NCBI GenBank assembly: GCA_016873275.1
Contig: VGXO01000033.1
Coordinates: 1-34,365 of the forward strand
DNA from: Phycisphaerae bacterium
Lineage (GTDB): Bacteria; Planctomycetota; Phycisphaerae; Phycisphaerales; SM1A02
Direction: 5' to 3'
DNA length: 34,365 bases
The stretch's first letter is position 1. Every line of letters begins with the position of its first letter. The notes beneath the pieces are model-generated. The model was not told where the DNA came from, searched no databases, and saw only the letters and a list, made by a program, of their open reading frames with translations. A program made the position numbers and the translations under genes. Of this stretch, positions 23,982-32,076 are shown piece by piece.

Positions 23982-24095
23982 TCACGGCAGCAGCAGCGCG
24001 CCGATCAGGAGACCGACCGCGAGCGCCGCCAGCGCGATCCGGATCGTCGCGAGGTGCTTCTCCCCGTGGTTCGAACGTGCAGCAACCTTGCTCAT
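23982..24095 (-). CDS. 37-residue single-pass membrane miniprotein
   Basis: A short frame encodes 37 residues: a basic N-terminal stretch (to about residue 15), then a hydrophobic C-terminal helix (residues ~18-36, rich in Ala/Leu/Ile) ending in Pro. The ATG has a strong Shine-Dalgarno sequence, GGGAGG, at 24104-24109, with 8 nt spacing. It lies 34 nt upstream of dusB in the same direction, but dusB has its own -10 box. I do not recognise the sequence. Confidence 0.65.
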   Translation of the reverse strand: MSKVAARSNHGEKHLATIRIALAALAVGLLIGALLLP

Positions 24096-24199
24096 CTTCC
24101 TCTCCTCCCGCGGCGATGGTTCGTCGCCGCACGAGGGTCATCGGCGGAAGGTCGTCGCGACTGAGGCGGCGGTCGGACCGGGGGACCGTTCCGCCATCG

Positions 24200-24244
24200 G
24201 TCCTGCCGATCCCGCCGGTCCTGCAGGTCATGCCGGTCGTGCCG
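24200..24244. repeat. 9-bp tandem repeat before gcvT
   Basis: There are five 9-bp units of the gtcctgccg type with single changes. They are in the intergenic stretch 30 bp upstream of the gcvT -10 box. Confidence 0.8.
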
Positions 24245-24275
24245 CAGGTCCCTCGCGGGCGGCGGCGGCGGCGGG

Positions 24276-24281
24276 TACCGT
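24276..24281 (+). promoter_or_regulatory. -10 element TACCGT, gcvT
   Basis: TACCGT ends 6 nt before the gcvT ATG. No ribosome binding site fits between them. Confidence 0.45.
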
Positions 24282-24287
24282 GCCGGA

Positions 24288-25430
24288 ATGACGACCGCGA
24301 CCAAGACGCTCCTCAAGACGCCCTTCCACGCCTTCCACGTCGAGCAGGGCGCCCGCATGGTGGACTTCGCCGGCTGGGAGATGCCGCTCCTCTACAGCTC
24401 GATCCTCGAGGAGCACCGGCAGGTCCGCACCTCCGGCGGCTTCTTCGACGTGAGCCACATGGGGCGGGTGAGGTTCTCGGGTCGTCACGCCCGCAAGTTC
24501 CTCGACCGCGTCTGCACCCGGCGGATCCTGGGCATGGAGAGGGGACAGTGCCGCTACTCGCTCGTCTGCAACGAGAGGGGCGGATGCCGCGACGACGTGC
24601 TGGTCTATGCGATCGACGAGGACGAGTTCCTCATGGTCTGCAACGCGTCCAATCGGGCGAAGCTGCTCGAGCACTTCGCGGCGCAGAAGGCGGACATGAC
24701 CTTCTCGATGAAGGACGAGACCGAGTCCACCGCGATGGTGGCGCTCCAGGGTCCCCGGGTGATGGAGGTGATCGGGCGATTCAGCCGCGAGGTGCCGACG
24801 CTGAAGCGGTACCGCTTCGCCCAGAAGAACCTGCTCGTCATCAAGCTCCTCGTCTCCCGCACCGGCTACACCGGCGAGGACGGCGTGGAGGTGATCCTGC
24901 CCGGCGGCATGATGGCGCGGCAGGCGCTGAAGCTGATGCTCGACGCGGACGGCACCGGCGCGGGGCTCCTCAAGCCCGCGGGGCTTGGCGCCCGCGACAG
25001 CCTGCGGCTCGAGGCGGGCATGCCGCTCTACGGGCATGAGATCGACGAGGAGGTCGATCCGCTCACCGCCGGGCTCGACTTCGCGGTGAACCTCGACAAG
25101 GGCGTGGGCGAGGACCGCGCGGGACGCTTCATCGGTCAGGAGGCGCTCGAGAAGATCAAGGCGCAGGGGCTCTCCCGCAGGCTCGTCGGGCTCCGCCTCG
25201 CTGGTCGCCGCAGCGCCCGGCAGGGGATGCCGGTGCTCGCCGCGGGTCGTCCGGTCGGTCGCGTCACGAGCGGCTGCCTGAGCCCGACGCTCGACGTGCC
25301 GATCGCGATGGCGATCGTCGAGGTCGGAAGCGCCGCGATCGGCACCTCGCTCGAGATCGACCTCGGTCGCGAGCGGGCCAACGCCGAGGTCGTGCCGCTT
25401 CCCTTCTACAAGGCGGCGCCGGCGAAGTAG
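24288..25430 (+). CDS. gcvT: Aminomethyltransferase (glycine cleavage T protein)
   Basis: It releases ammonia and makes methylene-THF from the aminomethyl group on lipoyl-H protein. The 380-residue length fits. Signatures are DFAGWEMPLLY, GGFFDVSHMGRV, GGCRDDVLVY, MVCNASNR, RTGYTGEDGVEV, LGARDSLRLEAGMPLYGHEI and AGLDFAVNLDKG. No gcvH or gcvP is adjacent; downstream is the convergent sigma gene, 37 nt away, so the rest of the system must be elsewhere. The product feeds the folate pool used by ThyX and PanB. Confidence 0.95.
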   Translation: MTTATKTLLKTPFHAFHVEQGARMVDFAGWEMPLLYSSILEEHRQVRTSGGFFDVSHMGRVRFSGRHARKFLDRVCTRRILGMERGQCRYSLVCNERGGCRDDVLVYAIDEDEFLMVCNASNRAKLLEHFAAQKADMTFSMKDETESTAMVALQGPRVMEVIGRFSREVPTLKRYRFAQKNLLVIKLLVSRTGYTGEDGVEVILPGGMMARQALKLMLDADGTGAGLLKPAGLGARDSLRLEAGMPLYGHEIDEEVDPLTAGLDFAVNLDKGVGEDRAGRFIGQEALEKIKAQGLSRRLVGLRLAGRRSARQGMPVLAAGRPVGRVTSGCLSPTLDVPIAMAIVEVGSAAIGTSLEIDLGRERANAEVVPLPFYKAAPAK

Positions 25431-25467
25431 GGGCGTCCGGGTCGCGGGTGTTCCGTGTCGGTGGCGA

Positions 25468-26442
25468 TCAGTCCTGCGGCGACCGCCTCGAGCGGCGCTC
25501 CGTCCGCGGCTCCGGGCGAGACGCGGGCTCCTGCCGGCGACCGCGGCTCGGGGCATCCTGGCGGTCCTGCGGTCGGGGCGAGCGGGGCTCTTCCCGGCGC
25601 GGACCCCGCATCGGTCGATCCCCGCTGAGCATCTGCTGCATCCAGCGGATGCCCTCCACCTCGATCTGCCGCACCCGCTCGCGGGTGAGCCCGACCACCA
25701 CGCCGATCTGCTTGAGCGTCAGCGGCTCGCGACCCTCGAGCCCGAAGCGAAGCCGCAGCACCCGCGCGTAGCGCTCGTCGAGGTTGTCGAGAAGCCCGAG
25801 GATCCGCTTCAGCATCTCGTCGTTGGCGACCTTGTCCTCGGGAGCCTCGTGCCGGGTATCCTCGAACACGTCGCTGAGGTCGAGCGCCTCGCCCGCCTCG
25901 GTGGTCGGCGAGGCGTTGGGGCTGTTGAACGCCCGCATCGCCCGTCGGATCGCGATGAGCTTGCGGACCGGGACGTTCATCTCCCGCGCGAGCTCCTGCG
26001 TGGTCGGCGGACGATCGAGCTCCTCCTCGAGGCGGCGGGACGCCTCCTTCCAGCGGGCGATCAGGTCCACCATGTACGCGGGGATGTGGATCGGCTGCAC
26101 CGCGTTGATGAGCGTCCGCTTGATCGACTGCTTGATCCACCACGCCGCGTAGGTCGAGAACCTCGCGCCCTGCGCGGGATCGAATCCCTCGACCGCGCGG
26201 ATGAGACCGAGGTTGCCCTCCTCGATGAGGTCCGGCAGCGACATTCCGCGGTTCGAGTAGTTCTTGCAGATCGAGATCACCAGGCGGAGGTTCGCCCGGA
26301 TCATGCGGTCCTTCGCCTCGGCGCAGTGGTCGTTGATGATGCGCCAGCCAAGCTCCTTCTCCTGCTCGGGAGTCAGGAGCGCGACCTCGTTGATCTGCCG
26401 GAGGTAGAGCGAGAGGTCCGACTGCAGTTCCGATCGCGACAT
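25468..26442 (-). CDS. Sigma-70 family factor without region 1.1
   Basis: This 324-residue sigma factor has regions 1.2 (LYLRQINEVALLTPEQE), 2 (LRLVISICKNYSNRGMSLPDLIEEGNLGLIRAVEGFDPAQGARFSTYAAWWIKQSI), 3 and 4 (LRLRFGLEGREPLTLKQIGVVVGLTRERVRQIEVEG), so it is a group 1/2-type factor rather than ECF. The long region 1.1 of RpoD is absent. The C-terminal ~45 residues are an Arg/Pro/Gln-rich tail with no family match. The start is fixed by a near-perfect AGGAGGG 5-11 nt upstream. It could be the main factor of this organism or a stress/stationary factor; no other sigma gene is in view to compare. Confidence 0.93.
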   Translation of the reverse strand: MSRSELQSDLSLYLRQINEVALLTPEQEKELGWRIINDHCAEAKDRMIRANLRLVISICKNYSNRGMSLPDLIEEGNLGLIRAVEGFDPAQGARFSTYAAWWIKQSIKRTLINAVQPIHIPAYMVDLIARWKEASRRLEEELDRPPTTQELAREMNVPVRKLIAIRRAMRAFNSPNASPTTEAGEALDLSDVFEDTRHEAPEDKVANDEMLKRILGLLDNLDERYARVLRLRFGLEGREPLTLKQIGVVVGLTRERVRQIEVEGIRWMQQMLSGDRPMRGPRREEPRSPRPQDRQDAPSRGRRQEPASRPEPRTERRSRRSPQD

Positions 26443-27052
26443 CCGTGCCCTCCTAGACCGGGACCTCGAGCGTCGAGGAGGACATGCGTCGCCATACGCC
26501 CGTCCGCGCGGGGTCGGTTCCGGGGCGATCTCGCCTCGGACCAACCTTTCCGCGAGACGGACTCCAACGAAGGGCGGGCATCCCTCTCCGACCGCCGGGC
26601 GGTCCTCTCCATCGGACCGACGCTTCGGTCCCTCCACCGCGCCTCCCGCACGGTCGCGGGAGACCAACGCAAGCCGGGCGCCTTCCAACGCCGTGCTCGA
26701 ACCCGGTCGTCGACCGATCCGGGGCAGGGATTCATCCCGGAGTCGAGGGATCGACGGATCGTGGGATCGCGGGCGCGGGGAAGGTGACTCCTGCGGATGA
26801 TGCCGGTGGTGCGGAGTGCGCGGATCGTCGCGCCCCTCGCGATCCTGCCGGTCGTCCAAGGGCGTCGGCGGTCCGACCGAGGAGGCGGTCGGCTCGAAGG
26901 GCGTGCATCTCCGAGGCATCGTCATCGGCGTAGGGTCCGAGGAGCGGGCGAGGACTCGGGCGCCGAAGCGTTATGAATCGATGCGATCGCCCGGGCGACC
27001 GAACGCCGCCCCGATCGAGCCATGCGCCGCGCCAGGACCTCCGGAGGGCAGC
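26443..27052. other. Long leader / intergenic region upstream of sigma gene
   Basis: No convincing gene is seen in 610 bp. The only A/T-rich island is around 26970-26983 (gttatgaatcgatg), where the minus strand reads cataac, a plausible -10; from there the sigma leader would be about 500 nt. A 12-bp palindrome tcgcccgggcga (26987-26998) lies beside it and just past the stop of the large solenoid gene. The minus-strand frame stays open to 26925, but its Arg/Pro-rich content looks non-coding. Confidence 0.5.
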
Positions 27053-29689
27053 TCAGCGGACCGGAACGCCCGCCGCGTCCGAGGTCGCGCGGAGGTCAAG
27101 CAGCAGCGCCTCGAACTCCCGACGAATGCCCTCGCCGCCGAGCTCCCCGTCCACCTGCCGCAGCCGCTCGATGCGGGGCGGGATCCGGTGGGAGTCCCGA
27201 CCCACCCGCCGAAGGATCTGGAGCTGCCGCAGCTCGGCGAGCCACCACGCGGGCGACTCCTCCTCGGAGCTCGCGGCGATCCGCCGGTAGAGCGTCATCG
27301 CCTCGGCGAGGTCCTCGAGGCGTCCCGCGGCGAAGAGGCACTCGGCGCGCTCGATCACCACCTCGCGGACCGAGCCGAAGCGGGCGTCGATCCGCCGCAC
27401 CACCTCGAGCGCGGGGGTCGGGCGACCGGCCCGGCGCAGTCCCTCGCTGACGAGGAGAAGCTGCCGCGTGCGCGGCGGCGTCGCGCGACCATCCGCCCAG
27501 GCGAGCAGCGCCTCGGCGAGCGGTCCCGCGGACTCGCGACCGATGCGTGCGGCACGCTCGGAGTCGCCGTCGCCCTCGGCGCGCCGCGCGGCCGCGAGGG
27601 CGACCTCGAGCCGGCTCGAGAGGAGCTCGCCCGCCTCCGCGTCGCCGGTCTCGCTGAGTCGCCGGAGCTCCGCCGCCGCCTCGTCGGCACGACCGAGCCG
27701 GTCGAAGGCGGCGAGACGGATGCGGACGCCCTCCACCGCCTGCTCGCGCGAGAGCGCCGCGACCTCGCGGATGGTCGCCACCTCGACGAGCGCCGCCGCA
27801 GGTCGGTCGGCGAGGAGGTGGAGCCTCGCCCGGGCGAGGGCGACGCGCACGCCGAGGGAACGGTGCTCCTCGGCGTCCGCCTGCTCGGGCGGGTCGACGG
27901 GCCAGGGCTCGAGCTGCCGGAGCCATGCCTCGGCGCGGTCGATCCACCGGGCGACGTCGCGACCCTCGGCGGCCTCCGCCGCGCGGGTCGCGGTCTCGAG
28001 CGACTGCACCCGCGCCGCCCTCGCCTCGGGTCCGTCCGCCGCGACGAGCGAGAGGGATTCGATGGCGTCGTCGAAGCGACCCTCCTCCGTGGCGAGCCCC
28101 GCCGAGGCGAGGAGCCAGGCGTCTCGGCGCGGATGACGCGGAAAGGTCCTGAGCGCCGTCCGCAGCACGTCGCCGGCGAGCCGCCGCGACTCGAGGGAGT
28201 CCGCCTCCGCCGACTCCGCGGCGGCGAGGTTGGTGGCGAGCTCGACGGCGGCATCGATCGCCGGCACGGCGAGGGGATCCTCCGGCGTCCCGGCGGCGAG
28301 CTCGACGAGGAGCCGCACCGCGTCCAACCAGCGTGCCTCCTCGATGCTCGCCCGGGCGAGCGCCCGCAGGAGCAGCACCCGCGTGGACGAGCCGATCTCG
28401 CTCCGGAGGAGCGCGTCCTCGAGCCACGCGGTCGCCTCCGGATCGGGCGTGGCGCCCTCGCGTGCCGATCGCCGCGCCTCGACGCGGGCAAGGAGGACGA
28501 GCGGCGGCGCGGGCTCGAGCGATCCGCCCGCGTCCTGCAGCCGCGCGAGGATCGCCGGCACGAAGGCGTCCCGTTCCGCGCGGGGGAGCCGCTCGACGAG
28601 CTCGGTCCATGGCGCGATCGCGGCGAGCGCCGCCGCGTCGGGCGGCAGGTTCCGTCTGGTCGCGTCCTCCACGCGCAGGCGGTGCTCGAGGTCGGCCCAC
28701 GGAAGCTCGAAGGCACGCAGCGCCGGATCCGCCGCATCCTGCCGGCGCAGGGCGACGAGCCGACGGATCGCGTTGTCCGGGTCGCCGCGGCGAGCCTCGT
28801 CGACGACGATCGCCGCCCGCGCCTCGAAGCGTCGCCGTCGGGAGGCGGCGGCATCGGCGGCGAGCGCCTCGAGCTCCCGGATCGCCGCGGCATGCTCGCG
28901 GAGCGCCGATCGCGCGACGCCGATCTCGAGGCGGGCAAGCTCGGCGAGGTCCGGCGCCGCCGCGTCGCGCCGCGGCTCGAGGAGGGCGATCGCCTCGCGG
29001 CGGCGCTCCGCGCGGTCGGGCAGGTCGACGAGGAGCTCCGCGCTCATCGCGAGGGCGAGCCCGCGCAGGAAGGTCAGGCGAGGGTCGAGCTCCTCGGCGA
29101 TGCGCCGTCGCTCGATCGCGCGGAGCGGGGCGAGGGATCCGCCCGCCGCCTCGCGGTCGATCGCCGCGATCGCCGCCGCGGACGCCCGCAGCGACTCCGC
29201 CGACATCGCCTCCGCGAGCGGCAGCCAGCGTTCGATCAGACCCCGCTGCGCGAGCGTCGGCGCCCCGAACCTCGCCGCGAGGTCGGCGCCCTCGGCGGGC
29301 AGGAGCCAGAGCAGGATGTCCTCGACCTGATCGCCGAGGTGGCGCCCGCGGAGCGGATCCGACTCGCCGCACTCGACGAGGAGCGCGTCGCGGAGGGCGA
29401 TCGCCTCGAGCGACGCCGCGGTCACGGACTCGGGCGTCCGGTCCTCCGCGAGCAGCGGAGTCCGCGCGCGGGCGAGCCGACGCCGAAGCGACTCGATCGT
29501 CGAGTCGGCGGGCTCCGCGCGGTCGAGCGCGTCGAGCACGCGGTCAAGCCCCTGCGTCCCGAGCCGCTCGACGAAGCGGTCGTGATCGAGACGCGACCAC
29601 AGGTCGTCCGCGCGGGACGTCGCCGCCGCGAGCGCCGCGGCGATGATCGGGAGCCACCGAGCGACTCGTCTCGCCGGTCGGATCGTCAC
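27053..29689 (-). CDS. Large periplasmic helical-repeat protein of the ExbB/ExbD operon
   Basis: This 878-residue protein has an N-terminal signal sequence (about 1-27, ending ATSRADD). The remainder is almost wholly helical, with repeating 30-40-residue units rich in Ala, Leu, Arg and Glu, such as ELARLEIGVARSALREHAAAIRELEALA and GDVLRTALRTFPRHPRRDAWLLASAGLATEEGRFDDAIESLSLVAADGPEARAARV. These are TPR-like solenoid repeats. The start overlaps the second ExbD gene by 4 nt (ATGA), so it belongs to the six-gene operon and may be its envelope-side partner or scaffold. No enzyme motif is seen. Confidence 0.8.
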   Translation of the reverse strand: MTIRPARRVARWLPIIAAALAAATSRADDLWSRLDHDRFVERLGTQGLDRVLDALDRAEPADSTIESLRRRLARARTPLLAEDRTPESVTAASLEAIALRDALLVECGESDPLRGRHLGDQVEDILLWLLPAEGADLAARFGAPTLAQRGLIERWLPLAEAMSAESLRASAAAIAAIDREAAGGSLAPLRAIERRRIAEELDPRLTFLRGLALAMSAELLVDLPDRAERRREAIALLEPRRDAAAPDLAELARLEIGVARSALREHAAAIRELEALAADAAASRRRRFEARAAIVVDEARRGDPDNAIRRLVALRRQDAADPALRAFELPWADLEHRLRVEDATRRNLPPDAAALAAIAPWTELVERLPRAERDAFVPAILARLQDAGGSLEPAPPLVLLARVEARRSAREGATPDPEATAWLEDALLRSEIGSSTRVLLLRALARASIEEARWLDAVRLLVELAAGTPEDPLAVPAIDAAVELATNLAAAESAEADSLESRRLAGDVLRTALRTFPRHPRRDAWLLASAGLATEEGRFDDAIESLSLVAADGPEARAARVQSLETATRAAEAAEGRDVARWIDRAEAWLRQLEPWPVDPPEQADAEEHRSLGVRVALARARLHLLADRPAAALVEVATIREVAALSREQAVEGVRIRLAAFDRLGRADEAAAELRRLSETGDAEAGELLSSRLEVALAAARRAEGDGDSERAARIGRESAGPLAEALLAWADGRATPPRTRQLLLVSEGLRRAGRPTPALEVVRRIDARFGSVREVVIERAECLFAAGRLEDLAEAMTLYRRIAASSEEESPAWWLAELRQLQILRRVGRDSHRIPPRIERLRQVDGELGGEGIRREFEALLLDLRATSDAAGVPVR

Positions 29690-30165
29690 GGGAGCTCCGC
29701 GAAGCTGACGTGGGTGAAGCCCGCCCGCACCACCGCGTTGAAGGCGTCCACGGTCTGGTCCCAGCGGACCTTTCCCGCGGGCGCCACCACGATCGGGTGA
29801 TCCGGCGCGAAGAGCCCCTGCGGCTGATCCGCGTCGAGGCGACGGGACCGCAGGAACTCCTCCAGCGAGGCGAAGTCCCCGGGCTGCGGCCAGGGTCCGT
29901 CGAGGCGGATCGCCACGGCGCCCTCCGCGGCGGGCAGGAGCTCGATGCGAAGCGGCTCCTCGTCGAGGCGGAAGGGATCGCTCGCGGCGCCATCCTTCCG
30001 CTCCGGCAGGTCCACGCGGTAGACCTGCTCGCCCTGGGCGAAGTTCGTGCTGACGAGGAAGTAGACGAGGAGCTGGAAGACCACGTCGATCATCGGCGTC
30101 AGGTTGAGCGACATCTGCGGTCTGGCGCGCCGCGAGATCGCCTTGCTGGTGCCTCGCTCGCTCAT
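29686..30165 (-). CDS. ExbD/TolR-type protein, second copy
   Basis: This is a 159-residue protein. A single N-terminal membrane helix (~20-40) carries LTPMIDVVFQLLVYFLVS with the proton-binding Asp27 of ExbD/TolR. The periplasmic part has DHPIVVAPAGKVRWDQTVDAFNAVVRAGF, the usual ExbD C-terminal fold, with an inserted ~50-residue stretch in between. The start overlaps the preceding exbD stop by 4 nt and its own stop overlaps the solenoid gene. Having two non-identical ExbD proteins suggests a heteromeric rotor pair or two different partners. Confidence 0.92.
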   Translation of the reverse strand: MSERGTSKAISRRARPQMSLNLTPMIDVVFQLLVYFLVSTNFAQGEQVYRVDLPERKDGAASDPFRLDEEPLRIELLPAAEGAVAIRLDGPWPQPGDFASLEEFLRSRRLDADQPQGLFAPDHPIVVAPAGKVRWDQTVDAFNAVVRAGFTHVSFAELP

Positions 30166-30644
30166 GGGCGCCTCGGCCCTCGCTCCTCGTGGAGCACGAC
30201 GAGGTTGATCCGCGCGGCGCCGGGCATCTCGGACTCGCGCGACGCCGCGGAGACCGCCTCGAGCGCCGGGGCGACCTCCGCGTAGGCGGTGGAGCGGTCG
30301 GCCCGCAGGTTCACCGCGATCTCGGGGTTCTGCCGGAAGAGCCCGCCGAGGTGCGCCCGCAGCGCGTCTCGACCCTCCGGGGTGGGCGCGAACTCGGTGG
30401 CGCCGACCCGGTAGCCCTCCGCGGCGCCGTCGGCACCGGGCAGGATGTTCAGCACCACGCGGCCCTCCTCGGGCGGAGGGACCGTCGCGGGATCCTCCGG
30501 CTTCGGCAGCTCCATGCGGACGTTCTCGACCTCGGAGATCCGCGAGACGAGGACGAAGAAGACGATGAGCAGGAAGGTCATGTCGATCATCGGGGTGAGG
30601 TTCGCCTCGACGACCGCCGGACCCCGGCGGAAGACGCGGCTCAC
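30162..30644 (-). CDS. ExbD/TolR-type protein, first copy
   Basis: This is a 160-residue protein. The membrane helix has ANLTPMIDMTFLLIVFFVLVS with Asp21 at the conserved position. The periplasmic region ends in IAVNLRADRSTAYAEVAPALEAVSAA, the typical ExbD end. It starts at GTG 30644, whose bases overlap the ExbB stop (GTGA), and overlaps the second exbD by 4 nt. It differs clearly from that copy outside the helix, so the pair is an old duplication. Confidence 0.92.
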   Translation of the reverse strand: MSRVFRRGPAVVEANLTPMIDMTFLLIVFFVLVSRISEVENVRMELPKPEDPATVPPPEEGRVVLNILPGADGAAEGYRVGATEFAPTPEGRDALRAHLGGLFRQNPEIAVNLRADRSTAYAEVAPALEAVSAASRESEMPGAARINLVVLHEERGPRRP

Positions 30645-31486
30645 CGCGGCGCCTCCCGACGGTCGCCGCCGGCGCGCCGCTCGCCTCCCGAGTCGCCCTC
30701 CTTCGCGCCGTTGGGTCGGGGTCGGAACTTCTCGATGAGCGACTGCGCCTCGAGCGACGCCTCGGTCGCGACGCTGTCGATGCGGTTGCGGAGCGTCGCG
30801 TACGCCGCGAGCGCCGGGATCGCGATCAGGAGACCCCAGAACGTCGTCACCAGCGCGGTGCCGATGCCTCCCGCGAGGAGCACCGGATCCGCGTTGCCGC
30901 CGCTCTCGGCGATCGAGCGGAACGCGACGATCATGCCGTAGACCGTGCCGAAGAGCCCGATCATCGGGCTCACCTGCCCGAGGATGTTGAGCGACTCGAC
31001 GCGCCGCAGCCGATCGGTGACCACCTCCTCGGACGCCTGCTCGAGCGCCCGCAGCATCGCCGCGAAGCCGAAGGACGCCTGACCGAGCGAGACCCGCATG
31101 ATCCGCGCGAGGTCGCTGCGGTCGCCGCCCGCGAGCTCGATCGCCTCGCGGTACTTGCCGCCCTCGAGCAGGGTCCGCAGGCGCTCGGCGAGAGCGGTCG
31201 GGAGGATCTGCGGTCGGCGGTTGGTCATCGCCAGCTGACCGATCAGCCCGATGTTCACGAGCGAGAGCGCAAGCAGCAGCCAGATCATCAGGCTGCCCAC
31301 CCACTCGATCGACGTGGTGCCGTCCGGCGCCGCGGTGGTCGAGTAGAAGAAGGTCGAGGCGAAGCTCCCCTCGACCGCGGGCGGCGGCGCCTCGCCTTGG
31401 GCGAGCGCGGACGCCGAGGCGATGCCCGCAAGCAGGAGGGCGCCGGGAAGCAGGCGAGCGGGCGAGATGGATCGAGGCGAGGTCAT
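30641..31486 (-). CDS. ExbB/TolQ/MotA-type proton channel
   Basis: This 281-residue protein has an N-terminal signal-like hydrophobic segment ending near ALAQGEAPP, then one membrane helix (~60-85), a large cytoplasmic domain, and two helices: SPMIGLFGTVYGMIVAF and ALVTTFWGLLIAIPALAAY, the ExbB/TolQ signature with the conserved Thr. It forms the stator ring that uses the proton gradient with ExbD. The start overlaps the upstream gene by 4 nt and the stop overlaps exbD. The N-terminal extension is seen in Bacteroidota and Planctomycetota homologues. Confidence 0.93.
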   Translation of the reverse strand: MTSPRSISPARLLPGALLLAGIASASALAQGEAPPPAVEGSFASTFFYSTTAAPDGTTSIEWVGSLMIWLLLALSLVNIGLIGQLAMTNRRPQILPTALAERLRTLLEGGKYREAIELAGGDRSDLARIMRVSLGQASFGFAAMLRALEQASEEVVTDRLRRVESLNILGQVSPMIGLFGTVYGMIVAFRSIAESGGNADPVLLAGGIGTALVTTFWGLLIAIPALAAYATLRNRIDSVATEASLEAQSLIEKFRPRPNGAKEGDSGGERRAGGDRREAPR

Positions 31487-32076
31487 GAGGGGTCCTTGGC
31501 GGCGGGGCGATCCGGCGGCGAGTCGGCGGCAGGGGCGGAGGGCGGAGAGAGCGCGGGAGGCGACGCAAGGAAGATCTCGCCCTCGGCGGCGACCTCGGCG
31601 AGTCCCATCGAGCGGGCGAGGGCGACCGCCCGGCGGGCGAGGCGGACCGCGGTCTCCTCGTCGCGGAGGCTTGCGCGATGGATCCTCGCCGCATCGAGGA
31701 GCGCCGGCGGCGCCGAGCGGCTCTCCGGGAAGAGCACGAAGGTGCGGGCAAGCATCACGACGCCCGCGTCCGGCGCTCCGGAGCGGGCGAGCCCGCGACC
31801 GTACTGATGGAGGAAGCGGGCGATGTCGCGGTCGTCGAAGTCTGCCGCGATCCGCCGCGCGATGACGACCGCCTGACGGGCGCTGAGCTCGTCGGCGTCC
31901 GGATCCGAGAGGAGCCGCTCGATCTCCGCGGCGGTCGGGTGGGCGGACTGGACGTTCGTCGCAGGCGCCCTCCGCGCCGGACTCGTCGCAGCGCCCGCGA
32001 TCGCGGTCGCCGCCGCGAGGAGTCCGAGCAGCATCGGGGAGACGGTCCATCGACCGCCGCGTCGGCGAGGACTCAT
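31483..32076 (-). CDS. Small exported helical-repeat protein
   Basis: This 197-residue protein has a basic start and hydrophobic stretch (~12-32) that act as signal or anchor. The mature part is helical: ARFLHQYGRGLARSGAPDAGVVMLARTFVLFPESRSAPPALLDAARIHRASL and EETAVRLARRAVALARSMGL look like TPR-type hairpins. The FPxS-x-APxxL pattern is reminiscent of the TPR part of CpoB/YbgF, the Tol accessory protein, but the match is too weak to name it. The tail is Pro/Ser/Ala-rich. It is coupled by 4-nt overlaps on both sides. Confidence 0.75.
   Translation of the reverse strand: MSPRRRGGRWTVSPMLLGLLAAATAIAGAATSPARRAPATNVQSAHPTAAEIERLLSDPDADELSARQAVVIARRIAADFDDRDIARFLHQYGRGLARSGAPDAGVVMLARTFVLFPESRSAPPALLDAARIHRASLRDEETAVRLARRAVALARSMGLAEVAAEGEIFLASPPALSPPSAPAADSPPDRPAAKDPS

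Noticed and set aside
24096-24287. Glycine riboswitch before gcvT
   Set aside because: The TACCGT box lies 6 nt before the ATG and no aptamer-like structure is seen.
26443-26925. 161-codon N-terminal extension of the sigma factor
   Set aside because: The frame is open, but Arg/Pro/Ser-rich composition and the near-perfect Shine-Dalgarno before ATG 26442 point to the shorter protein. A weak TACGCC box near 26930 was not enough.
26816-29800. 994-residue plus-strand open frame
   Set aside because: It is antisense to the solenoid gene, with random-looking Arg/Glu/His content.
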